Source: Sediminicola sp040566555
GTDB taxonomy: Bacteria; Bacteroidota; Bacteroidia; Flavobacteriales; Flavobacteriaceae
Direction of reading: 5' to 3'
Assembly (NCBI RefSeq): GCF_040566555.1
Contig: NZ_JBEWYP010000008.1
Span: forward strand, 139,620-203,619
Length of the DNA stretch: 64,000 nt
In this document: piece by piece, positions 23,751-30,980 of the stretch
Layout: each line of letters starts with the position of its first letter
Numbering within the stretch: position 1 is the stretch's first letter
Made by a program: the position numbers and the translations under genes
The notes under the pieces: generated by a model
Database searches by the model: none
What the model was told of the DNA's origin: nothing
The model's input: only the letters and a program-made list of their open reading frames with translations

Positions 23751-24065
23751 TTAGAAGGCAACTTTGTTCCTATTCCTAAGTTCAATTACTTTTGACTTTA
23801 AATTAGTAGTCGAGGTTTTCTCATTATTGTAGCTGTTGCTATAGCTAAATCCCAAGGAATCGCCAATAAAGTTTTGCTTAGCAGAAATTCTTGAATCGTG
23901 TATCCTTGTTTTCTCTGATCTGGACTTCTGATCCTGTACCATATACATATCATCCAACTCATCAAAATCAACCTCAGGCTCAAAGAATTTCTCTAAGAGA
24001 ATAAATAAGATGAGGCCAAGTGCAAAACCGCAAATAAAAATGGAAAGTATTTGAATAGTGTTCAT
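23751..24065 (-). CDS. Small single-span membrane protein
   Basis: 104 residues. One N-terminal membrane span (about residues 5-25, ILSIFICGFALGLILFILLE) is followed by an acidic patch (FDELDDMYMV) and a polar tail rich in Ser, Asn, Lys and Arg. The tail ends KVIELRNRNKVAF and is probably cytoplasmic and disordered. No family is recognised. It lies between the DUF2383 gene and another uncharacterised gene, all on the minus strand with gaps of about 50-80 bp. Confidence 0.5.
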   Translation of the reverse strand: MNTIQILSIFICGFALGLILFILLEKFFEPEVDFDELDDMYMVQDQKSRSEKTRIHDSRISAKQNFIGDSLGFSYSNSYNNEKTSTTNLKSKVIELRNRNKVAF

Positions 24066-24121
24066 GATCTGTTTATTTAATTGATAATTGCTTTTTTAAA
24101 ACTACTACAGTTAACTTGTTT

Positions 24122-24499
24122 CTAATTTTGAATGATATATAGGTTAGACCCTAATGCTTTTTCGTAATGGAACAATAAGTTCTCCACTTCCTCCTTTAAT
24201 CGGAATATCTGATTACTCCAAGTTGAATTATCATTTGCCATTGGATCCAATTCTCCAACACTGCGCATAATACTTTCTCCGTTTAAATCCATTATATCCG
24301 GTTGGTCCGTGTACTTTTTGTTGTTCGGATTCAAAAAGAATGAAGCGCTTACGAAACAGTACACTTCGATCTCATTTTTAAATTCTTCTACCAGTCTATT
24401 TTTTTTTAAAACATCCCCAGATTCATCCGACAATTCTTCCAAGAGAAATCTAAATCTGTGGTGGCAGGCTGATAGGGTCTCTATGTAATCCATACGCAT
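24122..24499 (-). CDS. Uncharacterised small helical protein
   Basis: 125 residues, soluble, mostly helical. It starts MRMDYIETLSACHHRFRFLL and continues with EELSDESG, VEEFKNEIEVYCFVSASFFL and a C-terminal helix EEVENLLFHYEKALG. The His pair near the start and the helix pattern faintly recall hemerythrin-like proteins, but the full set of iron ligands is not present. No function is assigned. The 300 bp upstream (24500-24799) hold no gene on this strand; a TATTTTTG -7-like box at about 24697 faces the plus strand. Confidence 0.45.
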   Translation of the reverse strand: MRMDYIETLSACHHRFRFLLEELSDESGDVLKKNRLVEEFKNEIEVYCFVSASFFLNPNNKKYTDQPDIMDLNGESIMRSVGELDPMANDNSTWSNQIFRLKEEVENLLFHYEKALGSNLYIIQN

Positions 24500-24799
24500 T
24501 CCAATTTTAAGAACAGTTACTACCGGCTAACCAATTGATTTTTTAGGTATTTGTCTTAGGACAAAGTTAATTGAGGGAAATGGGCAGAAGGTGCTCATTT
24601 AGATTTAAGATTGACGCAATCATCTTGAGAAGGGAAGTGTTTAAAAGAATTAAATTTTGAATGATTTGCATTAATATAAACCTTGAAATCGCCTTATTTT
24701 TGATCATATAATCGATATAATCAGGGATAGGCCGGATTTAGCAGAATTGTAAAAACAATGGGTTTGGCTTAAATTTTAATAATTTTTTAATCAAAATAT

Positions 24800-24973
24800 A
24801 TGCAAGAGAAAGAAAATGACACTGAAACCGAATTTATTAAAGAGGAAGATAATAATACCCAGCAATTCATTCTTCAAAAGAATTCAAAAACAAAAATAGC
24901 GGCCATTATAATTACTGTTTTTCTTGTAGTACTAGTTATAGGAATTATAGCATCAGGCTTGTTTATTGGATAG
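24800..24973 (+). CDS. Small C-tail membrane protein (57 residues)
   Basis: The ATG at 24800 opens a 57-codon frame ending at TAG 24971-24973. The first 33 residues are acidic and polar (MQEKENDTETEFIKEEDNN). The rest is one membrane span (IAAIIITVFLVVLVIGIIAS) ending GLFIG, so it is a tail-anchored or single-span protein with a cytoplasmic N-terminus. Its reality is supported by a TATTTTTG box about 100 bp upstream and by an intrinsic terminator directly after it. No family is recognised. Confidence 0.6.
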   Translation: MQEKENDTETEFIKEEDNNTQQFILQKNSKTKIAAIIITVFLVVLVIGIIASGLFIG

Positions 24974-25009
24974 GGGTCTTAATAATAAATGATCCTAAGT
25001 GAAGCACTT

Positions 25010-25050
25010 GGCGTTTCGTACTAATTAAAGTTACGGGCGCCTTTTTTTTT
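25010..25050 (+). terminator. Intrinsic terminator after the 57-residue gene
   Basis: GGCG-TTT-CGTA pairs with TACG-GG-CGCC around an 11-base loop and is followed by nine T. It lies 37 bp past the stop at 24973 and may also lie in the 3' region of the convergent nitroreductase gene. Confidence 0.7.
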
Positions 25051-25078
25051 GAAGAAGAAATGCGAACGCTCGTTCCGC

Positions 25079-25684
25079 TTAGGACACCCATTTTTTGTGA
25101 AAGGCAAAATTTTCCTGAGGCATTCTAACTCTGTCTCTAGTCTCATCCTCTTGTAAATCCGGTGATAAACTTTCCATATCACCACCGTAATATCCTAAAG
25201 CAACTGCTGTACTTATATGAAACCCCTTAGGAACATCAAACTCCGTTTCAGCTTTTTTCCAATCAACTCCTGCCATTTGATGCAGGGCGATTCCTAAATA
25301 TTGAGCTTGTACAGTCATGTTTCCCAGGCTCAGGCCCAGGTCTTGTAAGGCATGAAAATTTTCATTTTCGTTCTGATCTTTTTCTTTGAAGGCAGTCAAC
25401 AGTAAGGTAGGTGCATTTGACGCCCATTGCTTATTAAATTCACTTAAACAGTCAAAAATTTTATCGTAAGCCTCTGTACCCTTATTGGCATATATGAATC
25501 GCCAAGGCTGTTCATTATTGCTACTTGCAGCCCATCTAGCGGCTTCAAATATTTTTTTTAAACTTCCATCGGAAATATATTCATCCCTAAATGCTCTCGG
25601 ACTCCATCGCTGTTTTAAGAGTGCAAATATTTCATGTTCTGTATCGGCAATATTGTGTAATCGAACTTGTTCTTCCTCCGTCAT
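25079..25684 (-). CDS. Nitroreductase-family FMN oxidoreductase
   Basis: 201 residues. The FMN-binding start RWSPRAFRDEYISDGSLKKI, the AARWAASSNNEQPWRFIY segment and the late glycine region (GIALHQMAG, then VALGYYGGD) place it in the nitroreductase superfamily. These enzymes use FMN and NAD(P)H to reduce nitro groups, quinones or flavins, and form dimers in the cytoplasm. The substrate cannot be told. It is a single gene facing away from the large outer-membrane protein gene. It is about the normal length of the family. Confidence 0.85.
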   Translation of the reverse strand: MTEEEQVRLHNIADTEHEIFALLKQRWSPRAFRDEYISDGSLKKIFEAARWAASSNNEQPWRFIYANKGTEAYDKIFDCLSEFNKQWASNAPTLLLTAFKEKDQNENENFHALQDLGLSLGNMTVQAQYLGIALHQMAGVDWKKAETEFDVPKGFHISTAVALGYYGGDMESLSPDLQEDETRDRVRMPQENFAFHKKWVS

Positions 25685-25796
25685 TTTAGAATTTCTTTTA
25701 GGGTTTCTAATTCAATTCATTCCTTTTAACTACTTATTGTCCGTTTATTGCGGTTGTACTAATAATAAAGACCAAAGGTCCCTTATTGAGAGGGAC

Positions 25797-25958
25797 ATGA
25801 AGCCAATTTTCATATTGTTTATTATTGGCAAATTTATAAAGGTTTTCTTCCAAGTATTGATCCTAAAACTAAAATTATTGATTCTTTCATTACTAATATT
25901 ACTAACGACGTCAGTTGGTTTAGGAATTTTGATTCGTGTTAAGGAAAAGATCTTTTGA
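25797..25958 (+). CDS. Possible small hydrophobic protein (53 residues)
   Basis: ATG 25797 to TGA 25958, preceded by GAGAGGGAC and a short GTCCC/GGGAC hairpin. The product has two hydrophobic stretches with basic residues between and after them (IGKFIKVFFQ; RVKEKIF). It lies 106 bp before the large lipoprotein gene on the same strand. A-T-rich sequence easily gives such frames, so it may be chance. The rest of the 380-bp gap (25685-26064) shows nothing else. Confidence 0.3.
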   Translation: MKPIFILFIIGKFIKVFFQVLILKLKLLILSLLILLTTSVGLGILIRVKEKIF

Positions 25959-26064
25959 GATAATCCAAGCTCTGGGCTTGGCTTATACTTGCATGTACAG
26001 ATTTGTGGCTTATCGCAGATTGCCAATAATTGAAAAACAAACAACTAATTCTATACTTTATTTT

Positions 26065-29000
26065 ATGAAATACGTATTCCGAAATCAAATGGTACGCTTC
26101 TTCCTTTTTACCTTCCTAACCTGTTTCCTAATTGGTTGTGCGACCTACAGGGAACAAAAAAGCTTAGACCTTACAATAGGTGGTGATACCGAAGAAAAGG
26201 CAATGCATACGTTTTACATCGCTGGAGGCCTGGGGAATCTAAAAGAGGGAAAGAAGGAATTGGTTCTGAACCTTTTGAAGGATCAATTGGAAAAAGCTCC
26301 GGAAAATAGCACTATGATTTTTACCGGGGACAATCTTTCACCCAAGGAAGATCAGTGGGAATTTGATAAAAAAAGAATAGAGCAGCAAATAGGAATTACG
26401 GACAATTTCAAAGGAAAGACCATATTTATGCCGGGGGACTTTGAGTGGAAAAGTTTCGATGCTGATAAAATGGAAAAGGTAGAAGACCTGATCAAAGATA
26501 AAGATATAGAGAGGCTTAATGTCTTTCCGGAGAATGCATGTCCGCTGGAAAGGATTGTGCTCAATGATCAATTAGATATGATCCTGATCGATTCCTATTG
26601 GTTTGTAAGCAATTGGGATCGGGTAAAAGGTATTAATAGGAAATGTACGGATATTGTTACCCGCAGAAGGTTTGTAGAGGAATTGGAAGGAATGATCAAC
26701 GATGGGCAGGATAAAAATATTGTAATTGCCATGCACCACCCGATCTTCAGTAATGGGATTTTTGCAGGCAAAGAAACATTTTCAGACCAATTGACACCAC
26801 TTCCGGTATTGGGAACTGTATTTAATAGAATAGAGGATTGGGCCGGTTTTTCAAATAAAGAACTCAATTCCAGAAGGTACAATTACTTGCGCATAATGGT
26901 CTCTGCCTTGGCACAAGATTCGGATAGGATTACGTTGGTTTCGGGGCATGAAGAAAGTTTGCAATATCTTACTGGGGGTGGCATACATCAGATTGTCAGT
27001 GGGTCCCTTGGAGGAAAAACAGCTACTAGACGCTCGGAAGATGAAATAATAACCATTGGTGGGTCCTTGGACTATAAAGGACTCTACACCTACGGGGAAC
27101 CAGGTTTTGCAAAGTTGGAATATTTTAAAGATGGTTCTTCCAAGGTAACCTTTATCACCCAAGATTCAGATTCAGCTTCAAGATCATTTGCAGTTCTACC
27201 TAAATTTGAGGAGAAACCAAAGATTGATATCCCTGAAGGCACCACAAAAAAATATGTTCAAGCCTCGGTTTTGGACGGAGAGCAAAAAAAGAATCTGGAA
27301 AAAACTGGGTTTTATGAATTTATTTGGGGTGATCGTTACAGGGAGTATTTTGGGAAGGAGGTCACTGCTAAAGTAGTTAGTCTGGACACCTTATATGGGG
27401 GGCTCAAAGTTACTCAGGAAGGTGGTGGTCATCAATCTTTTTCCTTGCGCTTGGAGGATAAGAACGGGAAGGAATACGCAATGAGATCCTTAAGAAAAAA
27501 TGCCTTAAAGTTTTTAAAGTTTAAAGTAAAGGGCATTGCTTATGAGGCAGAGGATTATAAGGGCACATTGACCGAAGAGGTGATTTCCGATTTTTTCACA
27601 ACAGCCCATCCTTACATTCAATTGGCCATCAGCCCTATGGCCAGAAAAGTAGATGTAAACCATGCAAGCCCAGAGTTATTCTACGTACCGAAACAAAAAA
27701 GTTTGGGAGATCTGAATGCTACCTATGGGGATGAGCTTTATTATATAGAGGAACGTCCTTCGGACATGCATAAAAATTATGTGGGCTATAACCAGGCCAA
27801 TCCGGAAAAATCTGGACGTATTCCAGATTTTGAAAGTACCACTGATGTCCTGGAAAAATTAAAAAGGGACGAATCCTATGATGTTGAGCAACGAAGCTTC
27901 GTTCGTGCACGCATATTTGACATGTTGATAGGGGATTGGGATCGACACCAAGACCAATGGCGATGGGCCGAATATGAGCTGGAATCGGGAGACAAACGAT
28001 TTTTGCCTATTCCCCGAGATAGGGATGGTGCGTTTACAAAATTTGATGGGGTTGCTTTTCCGATTATCAAATGGTTCGTTCCAAAGGCCAGATTTTGGCA
28101 ATCCTATGGTGAAGATTTAAACGATGTGCCTTGGTTTATGGCGCAAGGAAATAGCTTGGATAGGGCTTTTGTCACAAAATTTGGCGCCGATGTATGGACG
28201 GAGGAAGCAGAATTTATTCAGCAACAATTGACCAAGGAGGTTATCGATGCTGCCTTTTTAAGGTTGCCTAAGGAAGTACAGGATAGTACCTCCCAAGGCA
28301 TTAAAAATAGTTTGATAGGCCGTTTGGCCAATTTAAAGGAGATGGCCACGGAATACGGGCAATATCTCAATAAAGTTGTTGCGCTGCACGGTACGGAAAA
28401 AGATGATCAAATAACAGTTACTAGATTGCCAGAAGGTAAGACAAAAGTGGTGATTAGAAGGTTACTGAGCGATGAACCAAATGAAGTGATGTTCGATCGA
28501 ACTTTTGATAGGGCTGAAACCAAGGAATTGTGGATATACGGCTTGGGAGATAAGGATGAATTTATTGTTGAAGGTGATGGTGATGGAGGCGTATTTGTCC
28601 GCTTGGTCGGGGGGTATGGAAAGGATACCTATAAGATAAGCAACAAGAAAGCACTAAAGGTTTACGACTGGAAATCTGAAGAATCCGAATTTGAGGACAA
28701 AGTGCCATCAAAACAATTGACAAACTCTTATGAAACCAATACCTTCCATTGGCGTCAGTTTACGGAGAACACAAATATGCTTTTGCCAAATGTTGGGTTT
28801 AGAACAGACGATGGTCTGTATCTTGGTGCAACCAATGTGTATACGAATAATGGCTTCAATGGCAATCCATTTCGTCAGAAACATACCATTGCAGCCAACT
28901 ATTACTTTAAGTTTGAGGGGGTAGAACTAAGTTATCAAGGGATCTTTGCCAATATAATTCCAAAGTGGAACTTCGAGGTAGATGGGTATTTCACCAATGA

Positions 29001-29793
29001 TCGGTTTTCCAATAACTATTTCGGAATGGGAAATGAAACTTTTAATCCGGATGATCAGTTGGACAATGATTACAACAGGGCCCGTATGAGGCAAGTTCAA
29101 TTGAATGCGGGTATAGCGTACAGAACCCTTAAAATAAAAGGACTTTACGAATCCTTTAAGGTGAGTGAAAATGAGAATCGATTTTTCACCCCTGATAATG
29201 TAGATCCCAATGTGTTTGACTCACAGGATTATGTTGGGGCAGAGGTATCCGTCGCCTACGACCATGACGATGCGGACGACTTTCCTACGAAAGCTATTTA
29301 TATGGGGCTTACAGGTGGATATAAAACCAATCTTAATTTAGAGGATAATTCATTTGCCTACGCTGGTATAAAATTTGGGTTTAGTCAGAAAGTAATTCCA
29401 TCGGGCAATTTGGTCCTTGGTACAATGGCGGAATATAAGACCAATTTTGGAGATGATTTTTTCTTTTATCATGCCCCATCCATAGGAGGCAACAATGGCC
29501 TTAGAGGCTTTAGGAATGAGAGGTTCACAGGGAAGTCATACTTTTACCAAAGCTCCGATTTACGCCTGCGTTTAAAAAGGATCGTAACAGCAGTGGCACC
29601 TATTACCATAGGAATGTACGGTGGTTTCGATTACGGAAGGGTGTGGATGGATAATGACACCTCCAACCAATGGCATACGTCCCAAGGGGGAGGTTTATGG
29701 ATCAGTGGTTACCGGTTTCTGGCCTTTAATCTAGGGTTTTTCAATTCCGTGGAAGGAAATATGGTCCAGGTGGGCTTTGGCTTTGGTTTCTAG
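26065..29793 (+). CDS. Surface lipoprotein: metallophosphoesterase + kinase-like domain + Omp85-type barrel
   Basis: 1242 residues from ATG 26065, which puts a lipoprotein signal at the start (FLIGC lipobox); a longer frame upstream has no signal. Residues about 45-400 look like a calcineurin-type phosphoesterase (YIAGGLGNL, GDN near 88, AMHHPIFSNG near 222, SGHEE near 293). Residues about 440-700 carry a kinase-fold pattern: GGGHQSFSLRL, then YAMRSLRK (473-479), GDWDRH (623-628) and PRDRDGAF (650-657), like the catalytic loop and metal Asp of CotH/Fam20-type kinases. From about 930 on there are amphipathic strands ending in GFGFGF, an Omp85/surface-antigen barrel. It is probably an outer-membrane protein facing the periplasm. 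A convergent gene follows. Confidence 0.7.
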   Translation: MKYVFRNQMVRFFLFTFLTCFLIGCATYREQKSLDLTIGGDTEEKAMHTFYIAGGLGNLKEGKKELVLNLLKDQLEKAPENSTMIFTGDNLSPKEDQWEFDKKRIEQQIGITDNFKGKTIFMPGDFEWKSFDADKMEKVEDLIKDKDIERLNVFPENACPLERIVLNDQLDMILIDSYWFVSNWDRVKGINRKCTDIVTRRRFVEELEGMINDGQDKNIVIAMHHPIFSNGIFAGKETFSDQLTPLPVLGTVFNRIEDWAGFSNKELNSRRYNYLRIMVSALAQDSDRITLVSGHEESLQYLTGGGIHQIVSGSLGGKTATRRSEDEIITIGGSLDYKGLYTYGEPGFAKLEYFKDGSSKVTFITQDSDSASRSFAVLPKFEEKPKIDIPEGTTKKYVQASVLDGEQKKNLEKTGFYEFIWGDRYREYFGKEVTAKVVSLDTLYGGLKVTQEGGGHQSFSLRLEDKNGKEYAMRSLRKNALKFLKFKVKGIAYEAEDYKGTLTEEVISDFFTTAHPYIQLAISPMARKVDVNHASPELFYVPKQKSLGDLNATYGDELYYIEERPSDMHKNYVGYNQANPEKSGRIPDFESTTDVLEKLKRDESYDVEQRSFVRARIFDMLIGDWDRHQDQWRWAEYELESGDKRFLPIPRDRDGAFTKFDGVAFPIIKWFVPKARFWQSYGEDLNDVPWFMAQGNSLDRAFVTKFGADVWTEEAEFIQQQLTKEVIDAAFLRLPKEVQDSTSQGIKNSLIGRLANLKEMATEYGQYLNKVVALHGTEKDDQITVTRLPEGKTKVVIRRLLSDEPNEVMFDRTFDRAETKELWIYGLGDKDEFIVEGDGDGGVFVRLVGGYGKDTYKISNKKALKVYDWKSEESEFEDKVPSKQLTNSYETNTFHWRQFTENTNMLLPNVGFRTDDGLYLGATNVYTNNGFNGNPFRQKHTIAANYYFKFEGVELSYQGIFANIIPKWNFEVDGYFTNDRFSNNYFGMGNETFNPDDQLDNDYNRARMRQVQLNAGIAYRTLKIKGLYESFKVSENENRFFTPDNVDPNVFDSQDYVGAEVSVAYDHDDADDFPTKAIYMGLTGGYKTNLNLEDNSFAYAGIKFGFSQKVIPSGNLVLGTMAEYKTNFGDDFFFYHAPSIGGNNGLRGFRNERFTGKSYFYQSSDLRLRLKRIVTAVAPITIGMYGGFDYGRVWMDNDTSNQWHTSQGGGLWISGYRFLAFNLGFFNSVEGNMVQVGFGFGF

Positions 29794-29826
29794 CCATTTT
29801 AAAAAAGAATAGTAATAATAATTTAG

Positions 29827-29875
29827 ATCCCTGTAACCAATACATTTTTGTAAAGGTTACAGGGATTTATGTTTT
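29827..29875. terminator. Intrinsic terminator after the fusion-protein gene
   Basis: ATCCCTGTAACC (29827-29838) pairs perfectly with GGTTACAGGGAT (29855-29866) and is followed by a T-rich stretch. It lies between two convergent genes. Confidence 0.8.
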
Positions 29876-29885
29876 TATAATATCC

Positions 29886-30914
29886 TTATAGATGGGTTTT
29901 GTCTTCTTTGGATTGTCCGTATTCTATTTTGTAGATTCTCAGTACCACAAGAAATAAACTGATCATTAAAGGCCCGAAAATTAAGCCGATGAATCCAAAT
30001 AAGGGCACTCCCACGATGACCCCGATCAAGGTAATGAGCGGATGTACATCATCCAACTTACGGAGAACATAAAGCCTAACAATATTATCTGAGGATCCTA
30101 CTACGATGATGCCATAGAGAAGTATTCCCCAGGCCTGGAAAGGGGTGCCAGTGGATAAGGTCAATAGAAAAACGGGCAAAATCCCAATTAAAGTCCCTAC
30201 AAAAGGAATAATAGATCCAACGGCAACAATGGTGAACCAGAAAAAGGGGTCTTCTATTTGAAATATAAAAAATCCTATTAAGGCCACAATACCCTGAACA
30301 ACGGCCACTAAGGGAATCCCCAAAGCATTGCTTTTCACCATCTTCTCACATTCTGTGCTAATAATTTTTAGATTGTCATTGTTGATAGGGATATACTCGA
30401 ATAACGACTGACGCAACATTCTTCTGTTTGTGAGCATATAAAAAAGCAACAGGTACATGATACCAAGGGAAAGGATTATATTGAAGGTTCCGCCTGCAAA
30501 ACTGAATAAATTATCCGAGAGCCAAGAAGAGATTTCTGAAGTATCTATGCTTGAGGTGAATTCAAATCCTATTTGAGATTCCCATTTGCTTAAAAGGCCT
30601 TCGGTTTTTTTGACAAATTCTTGTGGTTTATTGGTAATTGTACCTACTTTATTACCTAGCATTAGAGCAATTCCTGCAACCGGGACTAAAATACAAAAGA
30701 AAGAAAGGAAAAGTAAAAGGGCTGCGGCCCAATCAGCGTTCCAACCTTTTTTAATGAGCGTACCCATAAAGTTCCTTAAAATAAAAAATAGGGTGATGGC
30801 ACCCAAAACCCCCGATAAGTAAGGGAGCATTTCCCTGAAAATCAAAGTGCCCATGAGCACAATCAAGATAAGGACAAAAATTTGTCTAATTACTTTTGGG
30901 TGTATGGAATTCAT
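29886..30914 (-). CDS. AI-2E-family (PerM/YdiK) membrane transporter
   Basis: 342 residues with about seven to eight membrane spans in the family's pattern: two N-terminal spans (IFVLILIVLMGTLIF and GVLGAITLFFIL), a loop of about 70 residues after LIPVAG-like span three, and a C-terminal bundle with GSIIPFVGTLIGILPVF, ILLYGIIVVGSSDNIVRLYV and LITLIGVIVGVPLFGFIGLI. The GxxGxxxGP run near the end (GFIGLIFGPL) is typical. Named for putative AI-2 export, most members are of unknown substrate, and some are Na+/H+ antiporters. It is followed downstream on the same strand by nothing closer than the terminator at 29827. The histidine-kinase gene ends 66 bp upstream of its start. Confidence 0.9.
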   Translation of the reverse strand: MNSIHPKVIRQIFVLILIVLMGTLIFREMLPYLSGVLGAITLFFILRNFMGTLIKKGWNADWAAALLLFLSFFCILVPVAGIALMLGNKVGTITNKPQEFVKKTEGLLSKWESQIGFEFTSSIDTSEISSWLSDNLFSFAGGTFNIILSLGIMYLLLFYMLTNRRMLRQSLFEYIPINNDNLKIISTECEKMVKSNALGIPLVAVVQGIVALIGFFIFQIEDPFFWFTIVAVGSIIPFVGTLIGILPVFLLTLSTGTPFQAWGILLYGIIVVGSSDNIVRLYVLRKLDDVHPLITLIGVIVGVPLFGFIGLIFGPLMISLFLVVLRIYKIEYGQSKEDKTHL

Positions 30915-30980
30915 CCTTGTTTTGGATTAACTTTAATTAGTTGTTGCTTTTATTGAAAACCTCTTCAATCTCATAGTTTT

